Positions 29,301 through 38,711 are shown, numbered from the stretch's first letter. The stretch is DNA of 64,000 nt from Snodgrassella alvi (GCF_002777855.1 NZ_MEIK01000034.1:186001-250000); one strand, 5' to 3'. Notes: generated by a model from the sequence alone, not told the origin. Numbers and translations: made by a program.

Positions 29301-29961
29301 GGTTGTGGTAGATGAATTTGCTGATCTGATGATGACGGCAGGCAAGAAAATCGAGGAACTGATTGCCCGTTTGGCGCAGAAAGCTCGGGCGGCCGGTATC
29401 CATTTGATACTAGCGACACAGAGGCCGAGTGTAGATGTGATTACTGGCTTAATTAAAGCCAATATTCCTACACGAATTGCCTTTCAGGTATCTAGCAAGG
29501 TGGATAGCCGAACCATTCTTGACCAGATGGGTGCTGAGAATCTGCTGGGACAGGGTGATATGCTGTTTTTACCTCCCGGTACAGCATATCCTGAACGGGT
29601 GCATGGGGCATTTGTGGCTGATGAAGAAGTGCATCGTGTGGTGCATTATTTGAAACAGTTTGGTGAGCCGAAATATATCGATGATATTTTAACGGCCGGT
29701 GTCAGTGATGATGATATGTTTAGCAATGCGTCACTACGCAATAGTGAAGAAGAGTTGGATCCTCTTTATGATGAAGCAGTGGCACTGGTGGTAAAAACTC
29801 GAAAAGCAAGTATTTCTTCGGTACAACGTCAGCTGCGTATTGGATACAACCGTGCAGCTCGGTTGGTGGAACAAATGGAGTCAGAGGGAATTGTTTCTGC
29901 TGCAGAAGGAAATGGTAATCGTACTGTACTTGCTCCGCAAAATAACCATCTAGATGATTAG
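26320..29961 (+). CDS. ftsK: DNA translocase FtsK with a single N-terminal membrane helix
   Basis: This septal DNA pump clears the terminus and activates XerCD recombination. It has 1213 aa. Only one membrane helix is seen ([18 protein letters not shown], residues 2-19), where classic FtsK has four. A long acidic, low-complexity linker follows (about 30-720, rich in Glu, Ala, Ser, Gln). The motor domain starts near 735 with Walker [10 protein letters not shown] near 872, Walker [13 protein letters not shown] near 990 and [13 protein letters not shown] near 1027. The winged-helix gamma domain at about 1145-1207 ([21 protein letters not shown]) reads KOPS-like sites. The N-terminal layout is like neisserial FtsK. 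Confidence 0.93.
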   Translation: MWWIVLLLLIMAIGALLWWRNIEERKWQLEMTYLTRYEEHLKHSKVSSPAPAPVSLLKSIVRKLAVRRSQQQQKVQSSAESQHSLQKVPAAPAEIASATSEQNVQAELDAMDSVASKPQLPIKHPLARQITVTEASPKPLKTETPYPATLDKEYLQSKAKTAEEMPEANNTQLPIADSFSTQEMQSSAENKTESEPKVVDVSYTDKELIADTEEESTTEKILVSSEEVAEPAVVFNQKKKLEVITLAEATRKVATHPLTDAVAESAPALEVIQINWQHKPVNSQKQQNRHAREITPDDPALNRVRLHTKAEQAALLKARALKNFDLNDLQQATQRKLGNSVGVPSHLAHAANSLSAHAHHEPRQRSEHNGVHVINEEDIRLNLLRQRLARQRHQETFTHANSGYSVPVIAEDEIYANLAKTDSPLNKQKFQRPVVRESVIPAAARIGKRHAVRMTTPVADMSAVSPYTGVAGSEHTPLSTRFTPFQPMPAAMAAAPVVAVPSADDSFTVDDDYNSSVFDEDEHRDSIMHDADPSVGNQFTYAPDIPPPVSGISSNGYANATSFSDLNPTHDAVVSYTDEESSKEADVVENPVLATEDPYFNDSEEQKEVSSFNSEQAAAEEENTDVEVSDNWLPDAAGDNEFETTPDLVPEQVQKSLSEAKPEVRSVSVVTRLNQQPLPTEQINSPASDSQTAIGMALRKALHQTAPQKSIPAPSLKPLLPGMDLLLPPYYDPAARQSEETLLENGITIEEKLAEFKVKVRVLDAFAGPVITRYEIEPAQGVRGSQVVNLEKDLARSLGFASIRVVETIPGKTCMGLELPNPKRQIIRLSEIFSAPVFQQSRSKLTLALGQGITGQPVVTDLAKAPHLLVAGTTGSGKSVGVNAMILSMLFKATPEDVRLIMIDPKMLELSIYEGIPHLLAPVVTDMKLAANALTWCVNEMEKRYRLMSHAGVRNLAGFNQKIAELAAQNKKLFNPFSLNRDDPEPLEKLPYIVVVVDEFADLMMTAGKKIEELIARLAQKARAAGIHLILATQRPSVDVITGLIKANIPTRIAFQVSSKVDSRTILDQMGAENLLGQGDMLFLPPGTAYPERVHGAFVADEEVHRVVHYLKQFGEPKYIDDILTAGVSDDDMFSNASLRNSEEELDPLYDEAVALVVKTRKASISSVQRQLRIGYNRAARLVEQMESEGIVSAAEGNGNRTVLAPQNNHLDD

Positions 29962-29983
29962 TTATTCTAAATATCGATTATTC

Positions 29984-30013
29984 AAACCGTGTACTTTATG
30001 TATGCGGTTTTTT
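29984..30013 (+). terminator. Probable terminator of ftsK
   Basis: The stem AAACCG/CGGTTT (29984-29989 and 30005-30010) with an imperfect inner extension is followed by T residues. It starts 23 bases after the ftsK stop. Confidence 0.6.
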
Positions 30014-30537
30014 ATTTATAAGTTGATTAGTCAATTAAGTCTATAAGTTATTATATTATTAATATGATATCTATATATTTATTAACTAGTTTGTCTGATT
30101 AATATTATTCTAGAGCTATGGTTAAAACAGCGTATTTATATGTATAGATTTAATTAATCTGTTGTGATTCTGTTGTTTTAATGAACAGTTATTTTGAAAA
30201 AAATCAATAAACAGGCAAATTTTATTAAATCATTTTTGGCTGTTTTACTTGGTATTGCTTTGTCAGCAATGTTTAATAAAATAAATAGCAGATGAAAGTG
30301 CAAAATATTGCTGATAAGTAATTAAATATTGTATCAATTAAAAAGGTAAAAGCTAAAACAATCAATATTTACGTAAGGTTTTATAAGAAAAATAAATTTT
30401 GTAATTAATTGTTTTGATTATTAAACGGTTTGAAGTAAAAAAAAATAAGTTTTAAGATGAATTTGGCTATTTATGAAATAAAAATTTATGTCTTTAAGTG
30501 TGTAAATATATACAGGTTATTATTAGGAGATAGATTT
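30014..30537. other. AT-rich intergenic region before the DUF805 gene
   Basis: This is about 520 very AT-rich bases with no convincing gene. The frame open from 30457 ahead of the DUF805 start does not look like protein. It is presumably promoter and leader. Confidence 0.4.
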
Positions 30538-30915
30538 ATGATTGAGTCTTATAAACGTTTCTGGCACAACATTTTTAATTTTTCTGGAACTTCTAACCGT
30601 GCTGATTATTGGTGGCCGATTGTTATCAACTATGTACTGGGTATGTTGCTGATGTATGTACTTGAAAAAATGCTTGGCCATCCGATTAATGATATTTATA
30701 CATGGGGTGATTGGACAGTTAATTTTGTAGTTTTGGTAATTGGATTTGTAGTATGGATTGCTACTTTATCATTACAGTTTAGGCGCTTGCATGATACTGA
30801 TCGCTCGGGTTGGTGGATTTTGATTACTCTGATACCGATTATTGGTCAAATCTGGTTTATTATTCTTATGTTATTGCCAGGTAAACCGAATCGATTTGAA
30901 CAGAGAATGTTTTAA
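30538..30915 (+). CDS. DUF805 family inner-membrane protein
   Basis: This is a small membrane protein of 125 aa. The N-terminal YKRFWHNIFNFSGTSNRADYWW and the motif FRRLHDTDRSGWW near residue 81 are the signature of the DUF805 (YhaH/YhaI) family. Three to four membrane helices are visible. ATG 30538 has AGGAG eight bases upstream, which decides the start over an earlier in-frame codon at 30457. The function of this family is unknown. The gene stands alone in an AT-rich region. Confidence 0.85.
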   Translation: MIESYKRFWHNIFNFSGTSNRADYWWPIVINYVLGMLLMYVLEKMLGHPINDIYTWGDWTVNFVVLVIGFVVWIATLSLQFRRLHDTDRSGWWILITLIPIIGQIWFIILMLLPGKPNRFEQRMF

Positions 30916-31684
30916 GCAGATTTACGATATACGTTTATTTGGCAAATAAATAGCAATAAATTCTTTATGAGACATTTTATTGTTTACTTCGATATTGTTT
31001 GATTATTTTGATTCGGCAGCTTAGGTTTTATGAAAGGGAGAGCTGCCGAAGTCTGTATTCTTTTGCGGTATTTTTACAGGTATCAAATTTATTAATAATC
31101 TTTTTTTAATGAGTTAGAAGCTGAATTGATAGTCATTAATCCATTTCTTTTTTTTATTATTTTGTAGATATTTATAGAAATATGAATAATCAGTAAAAAA
31201 TATGAAATTGGTAAAAAATATTTTTAGTACACCAACTGCCATTGAAAATGAGCTGTTTTAGTAAAAAACTTATCATATATTCTGTATAGCTTTTTAATCA
31301 CAAACTCACTGCGATAAAATGGATGGATGCAGAATTTGTAGCAAGTTGTGAAATTAAAATAAACCCAAATAGGCCTCAGATTATCTTATACTGTTTAAAC
31401 TTAATTTGTTGAATTATATAAATTCTTATACGGATGATTAGAAGTAGAAGTATGATTTGTAAAACAGGAAACATTTCGCTCCACTGTGAACGGTGTTTAC
31501 CGGATATGATTTAATTCATTCATTCTATGTTTTAGAAAATAATAAAAAGAATGCGAAAAAACTCACTACAAACCAAAATCTGTAGAGTTGTATCTGATTT
31601 AAAATAGTATATTTATACTACGGTTATTTGTAGAAGAAATTTTCCTTATTTAAAATTTTATTTTCAAATATCTTGATTTACTTC
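30916..31684. other. Long AT-rich non-coding region
   Basis: This is 769 bases with no credible gene on either strand. It contains a 10-bp inverted repeat TTCGGCAGCT/AGCTGCCGAA (31012-31021 and 31041-31050, 19-nt loop), possibly the end of the DUF805 transcript. I see nothing else with support. Confidence 0.45.
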
Positions 31685-32995
31685 TTATTGAACATATTGT
31701 TTTAATAGATTATTTATTTGATTACCTCCAATTTCGTTTGCTTTTTGAACGAAAGCAGCTGGAAGTTGACCATTTTGGCAGTCAGAGTTTATTAGTACAG
31801 GTAATAATGAATCGAGCCCATATTTACCTTGTGAAGAAGACAGCAGTGCCTGATCCATGGCATACCAAAATTTTGGTCCTTGGCTATATAAGAGGGAATA
31901 GTTTTTGTAATTGTTTTGTTTAATTTGTTGTTCAATCTCACTAAATTTGAAATAAATATTTTGATCTTGTGACAAGAATTTATTTTTAATAGCTTCAAAT
32001 TCATCTGCAGATAAAGCTTTTTGCATAGATTTTAAAGCGTAATACTGAGCTAAACTTTCTTCTATCCAGACAGATGTATCTACAGGGTGCTTGTAACGTA
32101 CCATATCGGCATACTGGTGAAATTGCTCATGGGCAATAACTAAAAGGCTATGCACATTATCACTTGTACTGATTCGGTGATTTCTTTCATAAACATAATT
32201 GGCGATAAAGCTTCTTCTGCCTGCTGCCCCATTTACTTGTTTGTTTTCAGCTTCTGTTCCTAGCCAAATTAGCAATAATGATTTTTCATTGCTTGGTAGG
32301 TCTGCGGGTAGAGAAAGAATAGTTGTGAAATAACGTAGGGTTTTTTGATGTAAAGCCTGCAATTCAGACCAATTGGTTTGTTGTGGATTGTCTATTACAT
32401 AGGTGACGGGAAGGTCTGCTATGATTTTTTGCTGAGTTTCGGGTTGTCCGATGATGTAAAATTCCGGAGCAGTACCTACCGGAGGGATAGCCCATCCGTA
32501 TAACGTTGAAGTGGCGCCAAGCAGGGGGATATTGTTTGTACTAGTGAGTACGGATGCGCTCTCAGAATGTTTGATCCGCAATAAAGAAGAAGATTCTGAA
32601 AATAATATCCAGCCTGCTTTTTTCAGTTTGAGTGTTAATTGGTTAGCCAAATCTATGGGTTTATTATCTGATAGCTCTGGTTTTACTTGCCAGGTAACTT
32701 TATTACAAGTTGTTGGGAGCAGCCAGTTTCCTGAATTGTCATGTTTCAGTTTGGTTTGTCCGCATCTTACATTTATAACTTGTGATTTTGTAACTGGTAT
32801 ATCGTCGCGTAAGGATAGTTGTGTATTTTTATTGTTGGTAGTATTAACTGGTACAGATAAAGAAACGGTAATCAATCCGTTGGGAGATATTTTTTCGATG
32901 GTATATATATTTTGAGCCCATGTTTGGGAAATGGTGTTGATTGATATTGATACCAGAAAATAAGGTATGAGTTTTAGAAATTTTTTGCTATACAT
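31685..32995 (-). CDS. Secreted gluzincin-type zinc metallopeptidase, family not identified
   Basis: This is a predicted exported protein of 436 aa with an N-terminal signal peptide of about 28 residues (cleavage near TWA-QN). The zinc-binding pattern HEQFH near residues 287-291 is followed by exactly 18 residues and then a Glu in WIEESLAQYY, the HEXXH-x18-E spacing of M1-like gluzincins. The N-terminal half (30-200) is probably a beta-rich domain. It has no lipobox or membrane anchor. The substrate is unknown. It lies 316 bases downstream of a type VI immunity gene on the same strand, but nothing shows that they are functionally linked. Confidence 0.65.
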   Translation of the reverse strand: MYSKKFLKLIPYFLVSISINTISQTWAQNIYTIEKISPNGLITVSLSVPVNTTNNKNTQLSLRDDIPVTKSQVINVRCGQTKLKHDNSGNWLLPTTCNKVTWQVKPELSDNKPIDLANQLTLKLKKAGWILFSESSSLLRIKHSESASVLTSTNNIPLLGATSTLYGWAIPPVGTAPEFYIIGQPETQQKIIADLPVTYVIDNPQQTNWSELQALHQKTLRYFTTILSLPADLPSNEKSLLLIWLGTEAENKQVNGAAGRRSFIANYVYERNHRISTSDNVHSLLVIAHEQFHQYADMVRYKHPVDTSVWIEESLAQYYALKSMQKALSADEFEAIKNKFLSQDQNIYFKFSEIEQQIKQNNYKNYSLLYSQGPKFWYAMDQALLSSSQGKYGLDSLLPVLINSDCQNGQLPAAFVQKANEIGGNQINNLLKQYVQ

Positions 32996-33311
32996 GGTAA
33001 GGATTTTGGCTAGATTAAAGCAAATATATATAAAATATTAATGATTTACTGAAAATATATTACATGTATTTAAATAATTATAATTCGTTTTAGATCACAA
33101 ACTAATACACAAAAAAATTTATTTTATTGTGAAAGTTGGAAACGTTTAGATCTACCACGTGTTGAAAAGGTATATTCGTTTATGCCTAATTAAGATGGGA
33201 TAAACCTGATAATTAAAGTTATATAAATACGAATAAAATTATTGAATTATCTGTAAATAAATAATCTGAAAACAGGAATTTTGTTTCATCTATATAATTT
33301 TCAGTAAAAAA
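32996..33311. other. AT-rich intergenic region
   Basis: This is 316 bases between the immunity gene and the metallopeptidase gene, on the same strand. I see no gene and no clear terminator; it presumably contains the peptidase promoter. Confidence 0.35.
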
Positions 33312-33674
33312 TTATTTTCTCTGAGAAAAACGGTTTTTAATTGATTTTATTTCTTTGCTTTGTGAAGCATCTATGCATTTCATTAATATTAGCTGTACGC
33401 CTTGTTGATAACTTTTATAAGGACGCTTTGAGTACTTGCGTGCAACCAGTGATGCTTCTTCATAAGCTTCAGCAGGATAGCGACCAAGTTCAACATAGGC
33501 GCCTACAGCCGCTTTTGCCTCCCGCTGCATTATGTCTCCGCTTTCACTCTGAGCAAGACAATAACTCAAGGTAAAATTTTCCAAATCATTTTTTAACGGA
33601 GGGCGCGCCTGTGCGAATGCAGAAGAAATCGAAATTACTATTAGACTAAAAATTAGTTTTACTTTAATTTCCAC
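33312..33674 (-). CDS. Tai4-family type VI amidase immunity protein
   Basis: This is a periplasmic antidote to the Tae4 peptidoglycan amidase encoded just upstream, 120 aa. A signal peptide of about 21 residues ends SSAFA-QA, placing the protein where the toxin acts. The mature part matches the Tai4 pattern as I know it: LSYCLAQS near residue 36, AAVGAYVELGRYPAEAYEEA near 54, then YKSYQQGVQLILMKCIDASQSKE near 87-108, with two Cys likely to pair. The start is GTG 33674, preceded by GAGGTG inside the effector gene. It overlaps the effector by 16 bases, so it is translationally coupled. Confidence 0.78.
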   Translation of the reverse strand: MEIKVKLIFSLIVISISSAFAQARPPLKNDLENFTLSYCLAQSESGDIMQREAKAAVGAYVELGRYPAEAYEEASLVARKYSKRPYKSYQQGVQLILMKCIDASQSKEIKSIKNRFSQRK

Positions 33675-34123
33675 ATTTTCACCTCATTTGCATCGTCAAA
33701 ATAGCAGTGGTCAGAACATTTGCTTCCATCCCATAATGTGGCATGACCCGACGCATCCGACCAAATAGAAACATTAAATACTAATAGACCTTTCACTCCA
33801 TTAAATTGACTCATATTCGTAGTAGATTTGGTAATAATGTCTGGTTTACCAAAATTACATTCTAAAAATCGAATTAGATCAGTAACTTTAAATATATACC
33901 ATTTTTTGTCGGCACCGGAAGATGTGCTCCATCTTGAATCTCGATTGATAGGAAAACCTGAATAATTTAATGCATAGCTCATTCGTATTGCACAAGCATT
34001 CTGGAAAATTTCTGAATCAATATTTTGTTGAACTTTACCTCCTATTTTTTTTCCTACTTCTTTAACGGGTACATTAACATACTGAAAATTTGTCCACATA
34101 GTTTTGAAGTCAGGTTTTGCCAT
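33659..34123 (-). CDS. Tae4-family type VI secretion amidase effector
   Basis: This is a cell-wall amidase toxin injected into rival bacteria by a type VI secretion system; the family cuts the gamma-D-glutamyl-mDAP bond of peptidoglycan. It has 154 aa and no signal peptide, as expected. The NlpC/P60-like catalytic set is present: Cys44 in FQNACAIRMSY, His127 in SGHATLWDG and Asp138 in CSDHC, positions nearly identical to Salmonella Tae4 (C44, H126, D137) as I recall them. A Cys136/Cys140 pair could form the lid disulfide. AGAGGA lies five to seven bases before the ATG. No type VI structural gene is in the window, so this is an orphan effector-immunity pair. Confidence 0.82.
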   Translation of the reverse strand: MAKPDFKTMWTNFQYVNVPVKEVGKKIGGKVQQNIDSEIFQNACAIRMSYALNYSGFPINRDSRWSTSSGADKKWYIFKVTDLIRFLECNFGKPDIITKSTTNMSQFNGVKGLLVFNVSIWSDASGHATLWDGSKCSDHCYFDDANEVKMWKLK

Positions 34124-34686
34124 TTCATCCTCTTATTAAGAAAATACAGGTAAAGTAAATAACTGAATTTGTTAATAATGATTATAAAGTGTATATGCTG
34201 GCATTGTCTATCTTAAATATAAAATAAATTAAAATAGGATTTTGTAAAGCTAACTGATTTAAAACAATTTGCTCCAAGTTATTTTTTCTATCTTCTTATA
34301 TTGTTTCTTACAGAAGACGGTAAATTAAATTGTCCATATCGATCAAAAATTTCTGGGCAAAAATAGGGAATATGTCTATATGTGTCAGTAAACTAAAAAT
34401 GTTAATGTTGTTAACACCTTATTTTTTTATTTTGGAAATACTGACGATGTAAATATTTAAACCTTAAATGTGATTAACTTGGTTTCAAGTGTTTTATGCT
34501 TTGTCATGTTTTAATTTTTTTTTCAGTATTTAAAAATAATAGAATAGGGCAACAGTATGATAGTTGGTGTTTTATAATCTGAATAATTTATTTGATGCTC
34601 GCAATAATGTTATGGGATTTTAAATTTAAAATAATAATATAGTTATAGTTTAAGTTACTGTGCCTTCTGTTATTGGCAAGGGTGAT
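34124..34686. other. Divergent intergenic region between tae4 and narX
   Basis: This is 563 AT-rich bases between divergent genes, with no gene seen. A weak FNR-like dyad (TCCAT, four bases, ATCAA; 34333-34346) is present, but its left half matches poorly and it is about 340 bases from narX. Confidence 0.4.
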
Positions 34687-36618
34687 ATGAAAAGTTTGTG
34701 GCAAAAATTTGACCGTTGGTTTTTACGTGGGCAGAAGCTTTCTAAAGTATTGGTGGTGCTTATTGCTGTGTGGCTGTTTTTGGCTACCAGTTTAGTAGGG
34801 TTGTCGCTGAATACGTCTTGGCGGCTTGAAGAGCTGGGTATGGCAATAAATGAAGCTGGGAGTTTGCGTAAACGGGTGTTTTATATGGTGTTGGTAACGA
34901 AAACACCAGGAGCGGAGCAGCAGTTTGAGCAGGAGCAACGTCAGTTTGAAGAAATTCTGACGCATCTGCATGATTTGCATGAAACCGGTTTTGTTAATGG
35001 ACGGCGGCATCAGCAGCTTCTTGATCAAGTAGTAAAGATTGAGGAGCAGTTACAGGATTTTCTTGGTGACCGTAATGCTTATTTAAATGGACATCTGAGC
35101 GATGCGGCATTTTTGGCTGAAGCTCGTGAATTTACTGCGGTGATTGATCGTCTGGTACTGCTGATTGAGCAGGATAATACTCATAATATTCAGTTATTGC
35201 GCTGGTTACAGGTACTTGTGCTGTTGATGGCTATTTTTTCTGCAATTGTTTCTCTTCTGTTACTGCACCATTTGGTTATCGCGCCGTTACTCCGTTTGAA
35301 TCAGGGTATTAGTCAGATTGGTAAAGGCCGTTTTGATACGCGCTTGCAAGTGGGCACAGCTAATGAATTTGGTAAGGTAGCGCAAGGCTTTAACTTGATG
35401 GCTGCTAAGTTAAATGAGGTCTATGACACGCTGGAAAATCGGGTAGCGGAACAAACACAGGCGTTAGTAAAGCGTAATCAAGATTTGGCTGTTTTGTATG
35501 CTATGACATCATTGTTTCAAGAACAGCATGAGTTATCAGTGCTTGTGCAGGTGTTTATGCATAAAATGAAGGTGTTTAGTGGTGCAGATGCCTGTGTGGT
35601 GCAGTTGAAAAATCGGCATTCTCAGAGGCTTGAGCTGGCTGGATCTGATGGGCTGACAGAAGAGCAGGTGGATAGATTCAGAGATTATCGCTGTGATGGT
35701 GGGCGTTGTGCTCAGATGTTGCAATCTGTGCCGGTAGTTGAAACTGAATCATTGGCTATTTTTGATGAGCGTAATCGTTTCTGCCAGATAAGACAGGTTT
35801 TGCCTTTTTGTTTAACCTTTGCGGTGAAGTCTGTGGATGATGAAATTGGTATGCTGCATCTGTTTGCTAAAGTGCCTTTTGCGTTGAGTGAAGAAAATCA
35901 GCGCTTGATTTCTACTGTGTGTAGTCAGTTTGGGATTGCTATTGAAAGTATGCGTCTAAATGAGTTGGACAAACAGATGGCGATTCTGGAAGAACGTAAT
36001 CTAATGGCACAGGGTTTGCATGACAGTATTGCTCAGTCGCTTTCATTTCTGAATATTCAGGTGCAGGTGCTGGAAAAAGCGTTAGGTGAGTATAAAAAAC
36101 AACAGGCTGCACAGACTCTTGAATTTATTAATGAGGGCATTCAGCAATGTTATGATGATGTACGCGAATTGTTATCGAATTTTCGTGTTAGGCTGGTAAC
36201 GGAAGGGCTGATTAGCTCATTGCAAGGAGTAATGAAGCGATTTGAACAACAAACTGATATTGTTGTTGATTGGTCTGTTGAAGGTGATGTATATGAAGTT
36301 GAACCAGAGGTGCAGTTACAGGTAGTGTTTATTGTGCAGGAGGCTTTGTCAAATGTGCGTAAACATGCTCATGCAGATGCTGTTGAAGTACGTTTGGCAT
36401 ATATGGCAGACCGGCTGAATCTGAATATTGAGGATGATGGTGTTGGTTTTGCTGAAGATACACTCTTGCAGAAGGAGCAGCAAGGACATGTGGGTATACA
36501 TATAATGAAAGAGCGCTCCGCTAAAATTAATGGAAAGTTGAAAATTTCTGCACGGGTGGGGGGTGGAGCATGTGTGGAGCTGATGGTACCACGTCAGTAT
36601 ATCCATACTCAGGAGTAA
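34687..36618 (+). CDS. narX: Nitrate/nitrite sensor histidine kinase NarX
   Basis: This membrane sensor phosphorylates NarL in response to nitrate, about 643 aa. TM1 lies near residues 20-40, directly followed by the ligand-binding P-box-like segment MAINEAGSLRKRVF near 52, then a four-helix sensor to TM2 near 175-195. HAMP spans about 197-250, then a coiled coil, a GAF-like module with several Cys (about 270-420) and the HisKA_3 domain with the phospho-acceptor in QGLHDSIAQSLSF near 439. The HATPase is near 540-640 (DDGVGF, GIHIMKERS). GTG 34660 is possible, but ATG 34687 has AAGGG ahead of it. It pairs with narL 18 bases downstream. Confidence 0.93.
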   Translation: MKSLWQKFDRWFLRGQKLSKVLVVLIAVWLFLATSLVGLSLNTSWRLEELGMAINEAGSLRKRVFYMVLVTKTPGAEQQFEQEQRQFEEILTHLHDLHETGFVNGRRHQQLLDQVVKIEEQLQDFLGDRNAYLNGHLSDAAFLAEAREFTAVIDRLVLLIEQDNTHNIQLLRWLQVLVLLMAIFSAIVSLLLLHHLVIAPLLRLNQGISQIGKGRFDTRLQVGTANEFGKVAQGFNLMAAKLNEVYDTLENRVAEQTQALVKRNQDLAVLYAMTSLFQEQHELSVLVQVFMHKMKVFSGADACVVQLKNRHSQRLELAGSDGLTEEQVDRFRDYRCDGGRCAQMLQSVPVVETESLAIFDERNRFCQIRQVLPFCLTFAVKSVDDEIGMLHLFAKVPFALSEENQRLISTVCSQFGIAIESMRLNELDKQMAILEERNLMAQGLHDSIAQSLSFLNIQVQVLEKALGEYKKQQAAQTLEFINEGIQQCYDDVRELLSNFRVRLVTEGLISSLQGVMKRFEQQTDIVVDWSVEGDVYEVEPEVQLQVVFIVQEALSNVRKHAHADAVEVRLAYMADRLNLNIEDDGVGFAEDTLLQKEQQGHVGIHIMKERSAKINGKLKISARVGGGACVELMVPRQYIHTQE

Positions 36619-36636
36619 TTCTTTTGGGAAATAAAG

Positions 36637-37290
36637 ATGGCTAATGAAAAAAAGTACCGGATTCTGATTGTGGATGACCATACGCTTTTTCGGCGTGGCT
36701 TGCGTGCTCTAATTGATAGCTGTGAGCGTTTTGAGGTAGTGGGTGAGGCTACAGATGGGCTGGAAGGGGTAAAAATGCAACAGCAGTTACAACCTGATGC
36801 TGTGTTGCTGGATTTAGATATGCCTGTGATGCGTGGGTTAGAGGCACTGCCGCAAATGATGAGCCATAATCCTCAACAAGTGGTGCTGATGCTCACTGTA
36901 TCTGAAGACGGTGGTGATTTAGTGGAATGTATGCGCCTAGGTGCACGGGGTTATCTACTTAAAAATATTGATACAGAATTTCTGCTTGATAGTATTGAAA
37001 AAGCGATCAATGGTGACAGTGTGCTTTCACCGGAAATGACCAGTAAGTTGGTGACGCAGCTTAGGCGGAAGGAGCCTGTAAATCATGAGTTGAAGGAACC
37101 GCTAACGCCACGCGAACGGGAGATTTTACGCTGGCTGGCACGTGGTAACAGTAATAAGCTCATTGCGCGTAATCTGGAAGTGACTGAAAGTACAGTAAAA
37201 GTTCATATGCAGAACATTTTGCGCAAGCTTAATCTTGGGAGCCGAGTTCAAGCAGCAGTTTATGCTGTTGAACACGGTTTGGATAAATAG
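36637..37290 (+). CDS. narL: Nitrate response regulator NarL
   Basis: This is a two-component transcription regulator that controls nitrate respiration genes, 217 aa. The receiver domain spans about 1-125: VDDH near 11, the phosphorylation Asp in AVLLDLDMPVM near residue 59 and the Lys in YLLKNID near 109. The LuxR-type helix-turn-helix is near 150-205 (LTPREREILRWLARG, ESTVKVHMQNILRKL). It lies 18 bases after narX and upstream of the narK and narG genes it presumably regulates. Confidence 0.95.
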   Translation: MANEKKYRILIVDDHTLFRRGLRALIDSCERFEVVGEATDGLEGVKMQQQLQPDAVLLDLDMPVMRGLEALPQMMSHNPQQVVLMLTVSEDGGDLVECMRLGARGYLLKNIDTEFLLDSIEKAINGDSVLSPEMTSKLVTQLRRKEPVNHELKEPLTPREREILRWLARGNSNKLIARNLEVTESTVKVHMQNILRKLNLGSRVQAAVYAVEHGLDK

Positions 37291-37332
37291 TGATGGGATA
37301 GTAGCTGTGTAATTTTTTAATTTTGTGTTTTG

Positions 37333-37365
37333 AACTGGCCTATTGATTTTGTCAATAGGCCAGTT
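37333..37365. terminator. 14-bp hairpin after narL, possible terminator
   Basis: A perfect 14-bp stem AACTGGCCTATTGA/TCAATAGGCCAGTT with a 5-nt loop is present. There is no long T-run on either side, so it may be a transcript end or an mRNA-stabilising stem between narXL and narK. Confidence 0.55.
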
Positions 37366-37475
37366 TGCTTATATATGGTTGTTCTTTTGAAGTATCGATT
37401 CTGCATCTGATGACTAATGGGATATGAAAGAGGGATTACGTACACTAGGACAAATTTTTTTGGGGGAAGTGCAAG

Positions 37476-38699
37476 ATGAATTCTGAAGTCAGAAAGTCGG
37501 TAACAGTGCTGACGTCCAGTACGATTGCTTTTGTTATTTGCTTCATGATTTGGATGGTATTTGCTGTACTTGGTTTGCCGATTAAACAACAGCTGCATTT
37601 AAATGAAACAGAGTTTGGTTTGCTAACTGCAATGCCGGTATTGTCTGGTTCGCTTATTCGGGTGCCGTTGGGTATTTGGGCAGATCGTTTTGGTGGCCGG
37701 ATTGTATTTTTTCTTTTAATGCTGGTGTGTGTACCTGCTGTATGGCTGCTGGAATATGCGCATACATATAGCCAGTTTTTGTGGATTGCATTGTGGCTGG
37801 GTCTTGTAGGCGGTTCTTTTTCTGTTGGTACACCTTACGTGGCAAAGTGGTTTCGTAAGGAGCGGCAGGGTCTTGCCATGGGAATTTTTGGCGCAGGCAA
37901 TGCGGGCGCAGCGCTGAATAAGTTTCTGGCACCGGTTTTGATTACTGCTTATGGCTGGCAGGCAGTACCGCGGGTATATGCAGTAATTTTATTGGTGATT
38001 ACTTTGCTTTTCTGGTTTTTTAGTTATCCAGAACCGAAATTAGCCAATGCCAAACAGCCTAGTCTGAAAGCACAGCTATTGCTGATGAAAAATCCTCAAG
38101 TATTGAAATATAGTCAACTCTATTCAGTAGTATTTGGCGGTTATGTGGGTATTTCTTTGTGGATGGTGAGTTATTACGTTGGTGAATATCACTTTGCACT
38201 CACACAAGCTGCTTTACTGGCTGCGTGCTTTTCCTTGCCAGGAGGAGTGTTGCGTGCTTTCGGAGGCTGGCTGTCGGATAAATACGGTGCCTATAAAGTA
38301 ACTTGGGCTGTGATGTGGGTTTGTTGGATTGCATTTTTTCTGTTGTCTTATCCGCAGACGCAGATGTCTATCCGTACGGTAAGCGGTCATCTTGATATGC
38401 ATATTGGTTTGAATGCTACGGTATTTACGATTTTGCTATTTGTTGTGGGTGTGGCTTTGGCGATAGGTAAAGCATCTGTATTTAAGTTTATCTCTGATGA
38501 GTTTCCGGAAGATATGGGCACGGTCTCTGGTGTGGTCGGTTTGGCTGGTGGGCTAGGTGGTTTTCTGCTACCGATTATGTTCGGTGTGTTGGTGGACTGG
38601 ACTGGTGTTCGTTCCAGCTCATTTATGCTGATGTTTGGCACCGTGTGTATTAGCTTAATCTGGATGCATTTTTCTCTGAAAAATCAGAAGCATCAATAA
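37476..38699 (+). CDS. narK1: Nitrate/nitrite transporter, NarK1 type (MFS)
   Basis: This inner-membrane transporter supplies nitrate to the cytoplasmic nitrate reductase, 407 aa with 12 membrane segments. The nitrate-signature segment is visible near residues 108-150 (GGSFSVGTPYVAKWF, GIFGAGNAGAALNKF), as is RVPLGIWADRFGGR near 66. The Arg in RVPLG and the nitrate-signature glycines match the nitrate/nitrite porter family. By length and position it is the NarK1-like partner (usually nitrate/proton symport). GGGGGAAG lies seven bases before the ATG. narK2 starts 12 bases later. Confidence 0.88.
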   Translation: MNSEVRKSVTVLTSSTIAFVICFMIWMVFAVLGLPIKQQLHLNETEFGLLTAMPVLSGSLIRVPLGIWADRFGGRIVFFLLMLVCVPAVWLLEYAHTYSQFLWIALWLGLVGGSFSVGTPYVAKWFRKERQGLAMGIFGAGNAGAALNKFLAPVLITAYGWQAVPRVYAVILLVITLLFWFFSYPEPKLANAKQPSLKAQLLLMKNPQVLKYSQLYSVVFGGYVGISLWMVSYYVGEYHFALTQAALLAACFSLPGGVLRAFGGWLSDKYGAYKVTWAVMWVCWIAFFLLSYPQTQMSIRTVSGHLDMHIGLNATVFTILLFVVGVALAIGKASVFKFISDEFPEDMGTVSGVVGLAGGLGGFLLPIMFGVLVDWTGVRSSSFMLMFGTVCISLIWMHFSLKNQKHQ

Positions 38700-38711
38700 T
38701 CTGAGGTTGAT

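Noticed and set aside
34333-34346. FNR-like site upstream of narX
   Set aside because: The left half (TCCAT) is a poor match to TTGAT and the site is about 340 bases from the gene.
37333-37365. FNR site TTGAT...TCAA upstream of narK1
   Set aside because: The spacing is one base short of the 14-bp consensus and the bases are part of a 14-bp hairpin, better read as a transcript-end structure.
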